Below are positions 1 through 8,236 of a stretch of 50,036 nucleotides of DNA, piece by piece. The stretch spans positions 1-50,036 of the forward strand of contig JBBRWW010000004.1 in assembly GCA_038248955.1 (NCBI GenBank), read 5' to 3'. Every line of letters begins with the position of its first letter. Within the stretch, counting starts at the first letter, position 1. Both the position numbers and the translations under genes were made by a program. Origin of the DNA: Lysobacter_K sp038248955. Its GTDB lineage: Bacteria; Pseudomonadota; Gammaproteobacteria; Xanthomonadales; Xanthomonadaceae. The notes below the pieces were generated by a model. The model worked only from the letters and a program-made list of their open reading frames with translations, had not been told where the DNA came from and searched no databases.

Positions 1-1
1 G

Positions 2-367
2 CAGAAGGTCACCGGCATCGGCGCGAAGATCGCGCTGGCGGTACTGTCGGGCGTGTCGGTCGACGACTTCGCGCGGCTGGTGCAGGCCGGCGACATCACC
101 GCGCTGACCCGCATCCCCGGCATCGGCAAGAAGACCGCCGAACGCATCGTGGTCGAGCTGCGCGACCGTGCCGCCGACCTCCTCGGTGGCGGCGCCACGC
201 TGGGGGGCAGTGGCGCGCCCGCCGAGCCGCAGGACGAAGCGGTGATCGCGCTGCAGCAACTGGGCTACAAGCCGGTCGAAGCGATGCGCATGGCGCGCGA
301 AGCCACGGCCGCGGGCGACGACGTATCCACCATCATCCGCAAAGCGCTGAAATCCGCGCTTCGTTGA
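2..367 (+). CDS. ruvA: Holliday junction branch migration protein RuvA, C-terminal part
   Basis: RuvA binds the four-way Holliday junction as a tetramer and loads the RuvB motor during recombinational repair. The gene enters from the left edge, so about 75 N-terminal residues are missing; 121 residues are visible. The visible part starts inside the helix-hairpin-helix region (GIGAKIALAVLSG), followed by a second hairpin (IPGIGKKTAERIVVEL, with the typical GIGKKTAER motif). A flexible Gly/Ala-rich linker comes next, then the C-terminal domain III that contacts RuvB (DEAVIALQQLGYKPVEA). The stop codon is TGA at 365-367. ruvB lies further downstream on the same strand, but kup sits between them. 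The family assignment is firm; only the true start is unknown. Confidence 0.95.
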   Translation, partial: QKVTGIGAKIALAVLSGVSVDDFARLVQAGDITALTRIPGIGKKTAERIVVELRDRAADLLGGGATLGGSGAPAEPQDEAVIALQQLGYKPVEAMRMAREATAAGDDVSTIIRKALKSALR

Positions 368-405
368 CTTTCCAGACGGCAACTGCCGCCCGATCAGGCA
401 CTTCC

Positions 406-2349
406 ATGTCCTCATCCACGACGTCCTCATCCACGACCGATAGCGATTGCAACGACCATGACGCCACGACCCACGGCGGGCACGGCCGCAAGGGCTTGGC
501 CGGGCTGGTGGTGGGCGCTATCGGCGTGGTGTTCGGCGACATCGGCACCAGTCCGCTGTACACGCTCAAGGAGGCGTTTTCGCCGCACTACGGCCTGGTC
601 GCCAACCACGACACCGTGCTGGGGATCCTGTCGCTGGTGTTCTGGGCGCTGATGCTCGTGGTCACGCTCAAGTACGTGACCGTGATCATGCGCGCGGACA
701 ACGAGGGCGAGGGCGGGATCATGGCGCTCATGGCGCTGGCCCAGAGGACCCTGACCAAGAATGCTCGATCGAGCTACGCCGTCGGCATCCTCGGCATCTT
801 CGGGGCCTCGCTGTTCTTCGGCGACGGCGTGATCACGCCGGCGATTTCGGTGCTCGCCGCGGTCGAAGGCCTGGAGGTTGCGGCACCGCAACTGCATCAC
901 TGGATCGTGCCGATTACCGTGTTGGTGCTGCTGGCGCTGTTCGCGACCCAGCGCTATGGGACCGAGAAGGTCGGGCGTGTCTTTGGCCCGGTGACGATCG
1001 TGTGGTTCCTGTCGCTGGCGGTAATCGGCGTGTTCAACATCCAGCACGACATGGAAGTGCTGAAATCCCTCAATCCGGTCTACGCGGTGCGTTTCTTCGC
1101 GACCCATGGCTGGCATGGCATCTTCATTCTCGGCGCAGTGGTGCTGGCCGTGACGGGTGGCGAGGCGCTCTACGCCGACATGGGCCACTTCGGCGCCAAG
1201 CCCATCCGCTATGGCTGGTATTTCTTCGTGCTGCCGGCCTTGATGCTCAACTACCTCGGCCAGGGTGCGTTGGTACTGCTGGATCCCGCAGCCGCGCTCA
1301 ATCCCTTCTACCTGGGCGTGCCGGAATGGGCGCTGTTCCCGATGATCGCATTGGCCACCGCCGCGACCGTGATCGCCTCGCAGGCGGTGATCACCGGTGC
1401 GTTCTCGGTGGCGCGCCAGGCCATGCAGTTGGGTTACATCCCGCGCATGGCGATCAAGCACACCTCCAGCACCACCATTGGCCAGATCTACATCCCGTGG
1501 ATCAACTGGATGCTGATGCTGGCGGTGATCGCGCTGGTGCTGGCGTTCCGCACGTCCACCGCGCTGGCATCGGCCTACGGCGTGTCGGTGTCCGGAACCA
1601 TGCTGATCGACACGCTGCTGCTGGCCCTCGTGGCCCGGGCGAGTTGGCCACGCTGGCGCAAGTGGGTGGTGCCGTTGTGCGCGGTATTCGTGCTGATCGA
1701 CGTGGCGTTCCTGATCGCCAACGGCGTCAAGTTCTTCGACGGCGCGTGGTTCCCGGTGGTGCTGGGCATCGTGGTATTCACGCTGTTGCGCACCTGGCGC
1801 CGTGGCCGTGAGCTGCTGAGCGCCGAGATCAGGAAGGAGGGCATCCAGCTCGACAGCTTCCTGCCCGGCCTGATGCTGGCGCCGCCGGTGCGCGTGCCGG
1901 GCACCGCGATCTTCATGACCGCGCAGAAGGGCGTGGTGCCGCATGCGCTGCTGCACAACCTCAAGCACAACAAGGTGCTGCACGAACGCAACGTGTTCCT
2001 GACCGTGGAGACGCTGACCACGCCGAACGCGCCAAAGTCCAAGCGCCTGTCGATCCAACCGATCGGCGACGATTTCTATCGGGTGCTGGTGCGCTTCGGG
2101 TTCATGGAAATGCCCGACGTGCCGCTGGCGCTGATGCGCTCCTGCGACGAGGGGGGCATCTATTTCGACCCGATGGAAACCACCTATTTCGCCAGCCGCG
2201 AGACCATCATCGGCAGCAAGCACCGTGGCATGCCGCTGTGGCGCGACAAGTTGTTCGCGGTCATGCACCGCAACGCCGCGCCGGCGACCGGGTTCTTCCG
2301 GATTCCCGGCAATCGCCTGGTCGAGCTGGGGTCGCAGGTCCAGATATGA
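406..2349 (+). CDS. kup: Low-affinity potassium uptake protein Kup (KUP/HAK/KT family)
   Basis: Kup is an inner-membrane K+/H+ symporter. The protein is 647 residues from the ATG at 406. The first 30 residues are Ser/Thr-rich, then the family signature appears (AIGVVFGDIGTSPLYTLKEAF region, with GDIGTSPLY). About twelve hydrophobic segments follow up to residue ~460, including the conserved FGDGVITPAISVLAAVEGL and GGEALYADMGHFG blocks. The C-terminal ~170 residues are the soluble domain ending in SQVQI. The frame stays open upstream to a TTG at 364 overlapping the ruvA stop, but that TTG looks less likely than the ATG. The gene sits between ruvA and ruvB, and the 3' end is 31 nt before ruvB. 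Length agrees with the family (about 620-650). Confidence 0.95.
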   Translation: MSSSTTSSSTTDSDCNDHDATTHGGHGRKGLAGLVVGAIGVVFGDIGTSPLYTLKEAFSPHYGLVANHDTVLGILSLVFWALMLVVTLKYVTVIMRADNEGEGGIMALMALAQRTLTKNARSSYAVGILGIFGASLFFGDGVITPAISVLAAVEGLEVAAPQLHHWIVPITVLVLLALFATQRYGTEKVGRVFGPVTIVWFLSLAVIGVFNIQHDMEVLKSLNPVYAVRFFATHGWHGIFILGAVVLAVTGGEALYADMGHFGAKPIRYGWYFFVLPALMLNYLGQGALVLLDPAAALNPFYLGVPEWALFPMIALATAATVIASQAVITGAFSVARQAMQLGYIPRMAIKHTSSTTIGQIYIPWINWMLMLAVIALVLAFRTSTALASAYGVSVSGTMLIDTLLLALVARASWPRWRKWVVPLCAVFVLIDVAFLIANGVKFFDGAWFPVVLGIVVFTLLRTWRRGRELLSAEIRKEGIQLDSFLPGLMLAPPVRVPGTAIFMTAQKGVVPHALLHNLKHNKVLHERNVFLTVETLTTPNAPKSKRLSIQPIGDDFYRVLVRFGFMEMPDVPLALMRSCDEGGIYFDPMETTYFASRETIIGSKHRGMPLWRDKLFAVMHRNAAPATGFFRIPGNRLVELGSQVQI

Positions 2350-2368
2350 CGCTGGCGGGCGAATCACC

Positions 2369-2374
2369 GACAAT
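2369..2374 (+). promoter_or_regulatory. -10-like hexamer GACAAT for a possibly leaderless ruvB transcript
   Basis: GACAAT lies exactly 6 nt before the ruvB ATG at 2381. With normal -10 to start-site spacing, transcription would begin at or within a base of the A of the ATG. No Shine-Dalgarno sequence is visible in the 6-nt gap (ggcggc). The same arrangement precedes queE, recQ, tsaB and bioA here. This is a reading of spacing only; no clear -35 was found. Confidence 0.4.
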
Positions 2375-2380
2375 GGCGGC

Positions 2381-3421
2381 ATGAACGAAGAGCGCATCAT
2401 CGCCGCCGGCGCGACCGGCGAAGACGAGGTCATCGAGGCGTCGATCCGTCCCAAGTTGTTGTCCGAATACCTCGGGCAACAGCCTGTCCGCGAGCAGATG
2501 AAGATCTACATCGAGGCCGCCAGGCATCGCGGCGAGGCGATGGACCACGTGCTGATCTTCGGGCCGCCGGGACTGGGCAAGACCACGCTCAGCCACGTCA
2601 TCGCCAACGAGCTGGGCGTCGGCCTGCGGCAGACCTCCGGCCCGGTGATCGAGAAGGCCGGCGACCTCGCCGCGCTGCTGACCAACCTGCAGCCGCACGA
2701 CGTGCTTTTCATCGACGAGATCCACCGCCTGTCGCCGGTGGTCGAGGAGATCCTCTACCCGGCGATGGAGGACTACCAGATCGACATCATGATCGGCGAA
2801 GGTCCCGCGGCACGCTCGATCAAGCTCGACCTGCCACCGTTCACTCTGATCGGTGCAACCACCCGCGCCGGACTGCTGACCGCGCCGTTGCGCGACCGCT
2901 TCGGCATCGTCCAGCGGCTGGAGTTCTACAGCGTCGAGGAGTTGACCAGGATCGTGCGTCGTTCGGCGCAGATCCTCGGCATCAGTTGTGTCCCCGAGGG
3001 CGCAGCCGAAATCGCCAAGCGTTCGCGCGGCACGCCCCGCATCGCCAACCGCCTGCTGCGGCGCGTGCGTGACTACGCCCAGGTACGCGCCGACGGCACC
3101 ATCACCTCGGCCACCGCAGACGCCGCGATGGCGATGCTCAACGTCGACCCGCAGGGCTTCGATGAACTCGACCGCCGCCTGCTGCGCACCATCATCGAGT
3201 CCTTCGACGGCGGCCCGGTTGGCGTCGAATCGCTGGCCGCGGCGCTCAGCGAGGAGCGCGGCACGCTCGAGGACGTGATCGAGCCATACCTGATCCAGCA
3301 GGGCTACCTGCAGCGCAGCGCGCGCGGCCGCATCGCCACGGCCAAGGCCTACCGGCATATCGGCCTCAAGCCCAGGCCCACGACCAGCGGCTTCCATGCC
3401 GAGGAACCAGACGGTGGCTGA
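2381..3421 (+). CDS. ruvB: Holliday junction branch migration helicase RuvB
   Basis: RuvB is the hexameric AAA+ motor that drives branch migration with RuvA. The protein is 346 residues, the usual length. The N-terminus matches the family (PKLLSEYLGQQPVREQMKIY). Walker A is GPPGLGKTTLS and Walker B is LFIDEIHRLS. Sensor 1 and the arginine-finger region are IGATTRAGLLTAPLRDRFG. The winged-helix domain at the C-terminus includes TLEDVIEPYLIQQGYLQR. The open frame continues upstream into kup, but the ATG at 2381 gives the canonical N-terminus. Its last 26 nt overlap the start of ybgC, so the two are probably translated from one message. Confidence 0.97.
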   Translation: MNEERIIAAGATGEDEVIEASIRPKLLSEYLGQQPVREQMKIYIEAARHRGEAMDHVLIFGPPGLGKTTLSHVIANELGVGLRQTSGPVIEKAGDLAALLTNLQPHDVLFIDEIHRLSPVVEEILYPAMEDYQIDIMIGEGPAARSIKLDLPPFTLIGATTRAGLLTAPLRDRFGIVQRLEFYSVEELTRIVRRSAQILGISCVPEGAAEIAKRSRGTPRIANRLLRRVRDYAQVRADGTITSATADAAMAMLNVDPQGFDELDRRLLRTIIESFDGGPVGVESLAAALSEERGTLEDVIEPYLIQQGYLQRSARGRIATAKAYRHIGLKPRPTTSGFHAEEPDGG

Positions 3422-3866
3422 GCGCGCAGCGCGCGATCCGCAACCCATTGGCAAGCCTGCATTCAGTTGGCCGACACGCGTCTACTGGGAAGATACCGAC
3501 GCCGGTGGGGTGGTCTACCACGCGCAGTACCTCGCGTTCCTTGAGCGAGCCCGCACCGAATGGATGCGTGAGCAGGGCTACGGGCAGGAACTGCTGCGAA
3601 AGGAGCACGGCCTGGTATTCGCGGTGCGGTCGATGACGCTGGATTTCCTGATGCCTGCAAGGCTCGATGATGCGCTCGCGGTGGGCGCATCGTTGCATGA
3701 GTGCCGGCGCGCAAGTGCGGTTTTCGTGCAGCCGATCCACCGCGGTGGCGAACTGCTGTTGGTCGCGAGCGTGCGGGTGGCCGCGCTCGATGCCACCGGG
3801 TTCCGCCCGCGCGCGATCCCGCAACCGCTCTACGAACAACTGAAATCCCTCGAACGAATCACGTAA
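3396..3866 (+). CDS. ybgC: Tol-Pal-associated acyl-CoA thioesterase YbgC
   Basis: YbgC is a cytoplasmic hotdog-fold acyl-CoA thioesterase encoded at the head of most tol-pal operons. The protein is 156 residues from the ATG at 3396. An in-frame GTG at 3414 is an alternative start that would overlap ruvB less. The diagnostic active-site block is YWEDTDAGGVVYHAQYLAFL, where the first Asp after Glu is the family's catalytic residue. It is followed by the ERARTEW motif on the central helix. The gene overlaps ruvB and is followed 32 nt later by tolQ. Its physiological substrate in this lineage cannot be read from sequence. Confidence 0.93.
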   Translation: MPRNQTVAERAARDPQPIGKPAFSWPTRVYWEDTDAGGVVYHAQYLAFLERARTEWMREQGYGQELLRKEHGLVFAVRSMTLDFLMPARLDDALAVGASLHECRRASAVFVQPIHRGGELLLVASVRVAALDATGFRPRAIPQPLYEQLKSLERIT

Positions 3867-3898
3867 GCCCCGTCGCGAGCGGGAATGGAGAACCAAGC

Positions 3899-4681
3899 AT
3901 GATGTCGTTGCTGACCGCGCTGCAGGCGTCCGTTGAAGCACTTCCCGAGGACGCCGCCAACGCGGCTGCCACCACCACGCAGGCCGCGACGGCGGTGCCG
4001 GCCAACAGCCTCGACCTGCTCGACCTGGTGCTCAAGGCGAGCCTCCCGGTGCAGTTGATCATGGCGCTGCTGGTGGTCGGCTCGATCGCGTCATGGGTGA
4101 TCATCTTCCGCAAGCGCAGCGTGATGCGCCGCGCCGCGCGCGAAGCCGAGCAGTTCGAGGAGCGCTTCTGGTCCGGCGCGGAGCTGAGCAAGCTCTACGC
4201 CGGCTCGACCGAGCGCAACCGCGACATTGGCGGCATCGAGGCGATCTTCGAGTCCGGCTTCCGCGAATTCAACCGGATTCGCCAGCGCAAGGGCATCGAT
4301 CACCGCATCCAGCTCGAAGGCGCCCAGCGCGCGATGCGTGCGACCGCATCGCGCGAAATCGACGGCCTTGAGCACAACCTCGAACTGCTCGCCAACATTG
4401 GTTCGACCTCGCCGTACGTTGGCCTGGTCGGCACGGTGTTCGGGATCATGGTGACCATGCATTCGCTGCTGGCCAGCAGCGACCAGGTCGGCATCAAGGA
4501 CGTGGCGCCGGGCATCTCCGAGGCACTGTTGGCTACGGCGATGGGGCTGTTCGTGGCGATTCCCGCGGTGTGGGCGTTCAATCGCTTCGCCACCGCGGTG
4601 GAGCGGCTGTCGGTGCGCTACGACGCGTTCGCGGAGGAATTCGCCTCGATCCTGCAGCGTCAGGCGCACGTCGACGAGTAG
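3899..4681 (+). CDS. tolQ: Tol-Pal system proton channel subunit TolQ
   Basis: TolQ is the MotA/ExbB-type inner-membrane protein that forms, with TolR, the proton channel energising TolA during cell division. The protein is 260 residues. An Ala/Thr-rich N-terminal stretch of about 40 residues precedes the first membrane helix (LIMALLVVGSIASWVIIF). The two conserved C-terminal membrane segments are LLANIGSTSPYVGLVGTVFG and EALLATAMGLFVAIPAVWAF, containing the TolQ/ExbB signature residues. Two ATG codons stand in tandem at 3899 and 3902. The N-terminal extension makes it somewhat longer than the E. coli protein (about 230). tolR follows after 94 nt. Confidence 0.95.
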   Translation: MMSLLTALQASVEALPEDAANAAATTTQAATAVPANSLDLLDLVLKASLPVQLIMALLVVGSIASWVIIFRKRSVMRRAAREAEQFEERFWSGAELSKLYAGSTERNRDIGGIEAIFESGFREFNRIRQRKGIDHRIQLEGAQRAMRATASREIDGLEHNLELLANIGSTSPYVGLVGTVFGIMVTMHSLLASSDQVGIKDVAPGISEALLATAMGLFVAIPAVWAFNRFATAVERLSVRYDAFAEEFASILQRQAHVDE

Positions 4682-4775
4682 GCCGCCGCGTTTCTCGCCA
4701 TAGCCCGTCCAGCTGCATCGGGACTGTTCAATCGACCCGTCCCGGGCATTGAACCCACGAGCACCAGAGGTAGCC

Positions 4776-5219
4776 ATGTCCGTCATCCCCGCCCGCCGCC
4801 ATCGCAAGCGCAAGATCAAGGCCGAGATCAACGTCGTTCCTTACATCGACGTCATGCTGGTGCTGCTGGTCATCTTCATGATCACCGCGCCACTGCTGAA
4901 CCTCGGCGTCGACATCGACTTGCCGCGTTCAAGCGCCAAGTCGCTGAGCCAGGGCAAGGATCCGATCGTGGTCAGCGTGGATGCCGATGGCAACTACTTC
5001 CTCGCGGTCAAGGCCGGCAGCAACGAGGCGGTCAGCGCCGACGACCTGTCCGCCAAGGTCGCGGCGATCGTGAGCCAGAACAAGGACATCCAGGTGCTGA
5101 TCGGCGGAGACGCCAAGGCCAGCTACCAGACGATCAGCACGACCATCGACCTGCTCAAGTCGGCGGGCGTCGACAAGGTGAGCCTGATCAGCGTGCCGAA
5201 GCAGGGCGCGGCTAAATGA
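4776..5219 (+). CDS. tolR: Tol-Pal system protein TolR
   Basis: TolR is the ExbD/MotB-type partner of TolQ, with one membrane helix whose Asp takes part in proton conduction and a periplasmic domain. The protein is 147 residues from the ATG at 4776; an ATG at 4749 in frame would add nine unlikely residues. The N-terminus is basic (RRHRKRKIKAEINVVPYIDV), followed by the membrane helix MLVLLVIFMITAPLLNLGV. The Asp in VPYIDVMLVLL is the conserved channel residue. The periplasmic part includes IQVLIGGDAKASYQTISTTI. The last four bases overlap the tolA start (ATGA), which indicates translational coupling. Confidence 0.96.
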   Translation: MSVIPARRHRKRKIKAEINVVPYIDVMLVLLVIFMITAPLLNLGVDIDLPRSSAKSLSQGKDPIVVSVDADGNYFLAVKAGSNEAVSADDLSAKVAAIVSQNKDIQVLIGGDAKASYQTISTTIDLLKSAGVDKVSLISVPKQGAAK

Positions 5220-6178
5220 GGGAAACCCGCAACGACACCGCGCAGGCCTTCGGACTCGCGCTGCTGCTGCATGGGCTGTTGTTCGCGCTGATGTTCGCCG
5301 GGCTGTGGTGGACGCGCAGCGCGGCGCCGGCTTCGGCCCCCGGATCGATGGCGGCCGACCTGGTCGATGCCAGCGCGCTGTCGGCGGCGATGCGGCGCAC
5401 CCTGCGCAACCGCCCCGAGCCGGTAGAGCAGGTTCTGCGCGAACCTGAACCCGACGAGGCCGCGCCGCTGCCACAGCCGCTGCCGGAACCCGCGCCGCAG
5501 GACGCGCCGACGCCGCAACAGCAGGCGCCCCAGGAGCTCATTCCGGAGCCCGACACCCGCAACCAGGAAGCGGTGGTCGCGCAACCCACGCCGATCAAGG
5601 CCACCGAGACCAAGGTGCAGGACGCCAAGCGCCGCCAGGAGCAGGTCGACCTGACCGTCGAGCGCGAACGCCAGCTCGAAGTCGAGCGCAACAAGCGCCT
5701 GGCGCAGATGGAGGCCGAGCAGCAGAAGCAGCTCGAGGACATCCGCAAGCGCCGCGCCGATGCCACCCGGGAGGCGCAAGCCGCCGAGCACAAGCTCAAG
5801 CAGATTGCCGACGCCCGTGCCACCCGCGCGTCGGACGCTGCCACCCGCGCCGACCCCGGCCCCCGCGAGCCGGCGGGCAACAACGGCGTGGATGCCGGAC
5901 TCGCCGGCCGCTATGCCGCCGCGTTGCAGGCGGCGATCGTCGCCAAATGGATTCGCCCTGACAGCATTCCGGCCGGCGCGGTGTGCCGCCTGGTCATTCG
6001 CCAGCTGCCCGGTGGCGAGGTCATGGACGTGCAAGTGTCGTCCCCATGCGCCTACGACGACGCGGGCCGGACTTCAATCGAGAAGGCGGTGCTCAAGGCC
6101 GAGCCGTTGCCCTACCAGGGGTTCGAGGCGGTATTCCAGCGCACGCTGATCCTGAATTTCCGGGCCGAAGACCGCTGA
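5216..6178 (+). CDS. tolA: Tol-Pal system cell envelope protein TolA
   Basis: TolA spans the periplasm and transmits TolQR energy to TolB-Pal at the outer membrane. The protein is 320 residues. Domain I is one membrane helix near the N-terminus (LALLLHGLLFALMFAGLWW). Domain II begins with a Pro/Gln/Glu-rich stretch (about residues 60-120), then a charged coiled-coil helix (about 135-215, with repeats such as LEVERNKRLAQMEAEQQKQL). Domain III (about 225-320) is the globular C-terminal TonB-like part with YAAALQAAIVAKWIRPDSI and a pair of cysteines (VCRLVI and SSPCAYDD) that probably form the conserved disulfide. It overlaps tolR by 4 nt. Confidence 0.94.
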   Translation: MRETRNDTAQAFGLALLLHGLLFALMFAGLWWTRSAAPASAPGSMAADLVDASALSAAMRRTLRNRPEPVEQVLREPEPDEAAPLPQPLPEPAPQDAPTPQQQAPQELIPEPDTRNQEAVVAQPTPIKATETKVQDAKRRQEQVDLTVERERQLEVERNKRLAQMEAEQQKQLEDIRKRRADATREAQAAEHKLKQIADARATRASDAATRADPGPREPAGNNGVDAGLAGRYAAALQAAIVAKWIRPDSIPAGAVCRLVIRQLPGGEVMDVQVSSPCAYDDAGRTSIEKAVLKAEPLPYQGFEAVFQRTLILNFRAEDR

Positions 6179-6261
6179 TCGGGCGGCATTTCCTCGCCGT
6201 CAAGCGCCGGGATGTTCAGCTTTGAGAAAGTATTCACGTGCAAGCTGTTAAGACTGTGTCG

Positions 6262-6281
6262 CTTGCAGATCCTTGCAGATC
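6262..6281 (+). repeat. Perfect tandem 10-bp repeat in the tolA-tolB spacer
   Basis: The decamer CTTGCAGATC occurs twice directly in tandem, 26 nt before the tolB start codon. The spacing is one helical turn. The 128-nt tolA-tolB spacer also holds AT-richer sequence (a TTGAGA at 6222-6227 and TTAAGA at 6248-6253), but these are 20 nt apart and do not make a convincing promoter. Function is unknown; it may be chance or a protein-binding site. Confidence 0.5.
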
Positions 6282-6306
6282 ACCGCTTCCCGGAAGGACC
6301 TCGCCG

Positions 6307-7626
6307 ATGAAACAACCCTTGTCTTGGCTGATCGCACTGCTGGCGCTCGTGCTTCCGCTGGCCGCCTCTGCGCAGCAGCAAGGCCTCGAACTCGACATCA
6401 TCGGTGGCAATGCGGCGGCGTTGCCCATCGCCGTCGTGCCGATGCCGTACCAGGGCAGCGGAGCGGCTCCCGCGACCGATGTGTCCGAGGTGATCACCGC
6501 CGACCTCAACCGTTCGGGCCAGTTCCGCGGCCTGCCGCTGGATCGCATCATCGAGCGTCCGACGCGCGGCGGCGAAGTCAACTATCCGACCTGGCGGGCG
6601 CTCAACCAGGACTACCTGGTCGTTGGGCGTGTCATCGACGCCGGTGGTGGCAGCTACCGCGTCGAATACGAGCTGTTCGATGTCGCAAAACAGCAGCGCC
6701 TGCTCGGTTTCGCGCTGACCGCGCGCAGCAACGCGCTCCGTGACGTCGCCCACCAGATCAGCGACGCTGTCTACGAGAAAGTCCTCGGCGTCCGCGGCGC
6801 GTTCTTCACCCGCATGGCCTATGTCACCGCGACCGGACTGGGTCGGAACAGCCGCTACGCACTGATGGTCGCCGACTCGGACGGTTTCAATCCGCAGACC
6901 GTGGTGCGCTCGTCGGAGCCGCTGCTGTCGCCATCGTGGAGCCCTGACGGCAACCGGCTGGCCTATGTCAGTTTCGAGGGCGGCAATTCCACGATCTTCA
7001 TCCAGGACATCGGCACCGGCAGCCGCGACCAGGTCGCCAAGTTCCGCGGCATCAATGGCGCCCCGGCGTTCTCGCCCGACGGCCGCCGCCTGGCGCTGAC
7101 GTTGTCGCGCAGCGGCAACCCCGAAATCTACGTGATGGACCTGGGCAGCCGCGCGCTGACCCAGGTCACCAACCACTTCGGGATCGATACCGAGCCCACG
7201 TGGAGCGCCGACGGCGGCAGCCTGTATTTCACCTCCGACCGCGGCGGCAAGCCGCAGATCTACCGGGTGTCCGCCAGCGGCGGCAGCGCCGCGCGCGTGA
7301 CTTTCCAAGGCAGCTACAACGCGAGCGCTAGCGTGGCGGCCGACGGCAAGAAGATCGCCACCGCGCAGGGCGCCGGCAATACGTACCGGATCGCAATGAT
7401 GGATTCCAGCCTGGGGGCGCCGCGCTGGAGCACGTTGTCGCCGGGTTCGCTCGACGAATCGCCGAGCTTCGCCCCAAATGGCTCGATGCTCCTGTACGCC
7501 GCCCGCGAGGGCTCGCGCGGCGTGCTCTATGCCGTCTCAACCGACGCACGGGTACGGCAACGTCTCGTGCTCGCCGACGGCGACGTCCGCGAGCCGGCCT
7601 GGGGACCGTTCCGCACGCCACGTTGA
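6307..7626 (+). CDS. tolB: Tol-Pal system beta-propeller protein TolB
   Basis: TolB is a periplasmic beta-propeller protein that binds Pal and TolA. The protein is 439 residues. A clear signal peptide ends at ASAQQQ (KQPLSWLIALLALVLPLAAS). The N-terminal mixed domain (about 25-165) is followed by a six-bladed WD40-like propeller with repeated blades such as SPSWSPDGNRLAYVSFEGG, PAFSPDGRRLALTLSRSG and EPTWSADGGSLYFTSDRGG. The ATG at 6307 has an AAGGA-type ribosome site 8 nt upstream and gives a proper signal peptide. The open frame extends further upstream, but that part lacks these features. Pal follows after 70 nt. Confidence 0.96.
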   Translation: MKQPLSWLIALLALVLPLAASAQQQGLELDIIGGNAAALPIAVVPMPYQGSGAAPATDVSEVITADLNRSGQFRGLPLDRIIERPTRGGEVNYPTWRALNQDYLVVGRVIDAGGGSYRVEYELFDVAKQQRLLGFALTARSNALRDVAHQISDAVYEKVLGVRGAFFTRMAYVTATGLGRNSRYALMVADSDGFNPQTVVRSSEPLLSPSWSPDGNRLAYVSFEGGNSTIFIQDIGTGSRDQVAKFRGINGAPAFSPDGRRLALTLSRSGNPEIYVMDLGSRALTQVTNHFGIDTEPTWSADGGSLYFTSDRGGKPQIYRVSASGGSAARVTFQGSYNASASVAADGKKIATAQGAGNTYRIAMMDSSLGAPRWSTLSPGSLDESPSFAPNGSMLLYAAREGSRGVLYAVSTDARVRQRLVLADGDVREPAWGPFRTPR

Positions 7627-7649
7627 TCCCGCCTCCGGCATGATGCATT

Positions 7650-7655
7650 CATAAT
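7650..7655 (+). promoter_or_regulatory. Possible -10 element for a separate pal transcript
   Basis: CATAAT is located in the 70-nt gap between tolB and pal, 41 nt before the pal ATG. It is in a locally AT-rich patch. No good -35 at 16-18 nt is visible, so the call is weak. An internal pal promoter is known in the tol-pal operons of some other bacteria. Confidence 0.25.
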
Positions 7656-7696
7656 CTTCCACCCCGCCCCTGTCCCGCCAAAGTCGAGGAACGACG

Positions 7697-8233
7697 ATGA
7701 CCGCCACCAATACCGCCTCCGCCAGCAAGCTCGTGCTCACCGCCGCGTTGTGTGTCCTCGCCGTGGCGTGTTCCAAGAAGGTCAAGGAAGTGCCGCCGTC
7801 CGACACCGGCACCACCGGCACCACCGCCCCGGCCGTCGACTACGGCCCGGCCGCCCCCGGTGCCTATGGCCCCGGCGACCTCGATTCCGATGCCTGCCTG
7901 CGCCAGCGCGTGGTGTACTTCGACCTGGACCAGGACGCTTTGCGTCCGGAGTTCCAGTCGATCGTCGCCTGCCACGCCAAGTACCTCCGCGACCGTCCGT
8001 CCTCGCGCATGAGCCTTGAGGGCAACGCCGACGAGCGCGGCAGCCGCGAGTACAACCTGGGCCTTGGCGAGCGCCGTGGCAATGCGGTGTCGTCCGCCGT
8101 GCAGGCCAACGGCGGCTCCGGCAGCCAGATCAACGTGGTCAGCTACGGCGAAGAGCGCCCGACCTGCACCGCCTCCAGCGAGGATTGCTGGGCCAAGAAC
8201 CGCCGCGTAGAGATCATCTACAGCGCCAAGTAA
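7697..8233 (+). CDS. pal: Peptidoglycan-associated outer-membrane lipoprotein Pal
   Basis: Pal anchors the outer membrane to peptidoglycan and is the target of TolB/TolA. The protein is 178 residues. A lipoprotein signal peptide ends in LAVAC, with the lipidated Cys at residue 25. A Thr/Gly/Pro-rich linker follows (about 30-65), then an OmpA-like domain (about 70-178). That domain has VVYFDLDQDALRPEFQ and the peptidoglycan-binding signature GNADERGSREYNLGLGERR, whose Asp and Arg contact diaminopimelate. A GAGGAACG ribosome site precedes the ATG. It sits 3 nt before cpoB. Confidence 0.97.
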   Translation: MTATNTASASKLVLTAALCVLAVACSKKVKEVPPSDTGTTGTTAPAVDYGPAAPGAYGPGDLDSDACLRQRVVYFDLDQDALRPEFQSIVACHAKYLRDRPSSRMSLEGNADERGSREYNLGLGERRGNAVSSAVQANGGSGSQINVVSYGEERPTCTASSEDCWAKNRRVEIIYSAK

Positions 8234-8236
8234 TCG

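Noticed and set aside
427..2454. A 675-codon minus-strand frame opposite kup
   Set aside because: His/Gln/Arg-rich composition typical of antisense frames in GC-rich DNA; kup on the other strand is unambiguous.
6222..6253. Promoter TTGAGA/TTAAGA upstream of tolB
   Set aside because: The spacing is 20 nt, outside the normal range, and the tolA-tolB genes are otherwise operon-like.
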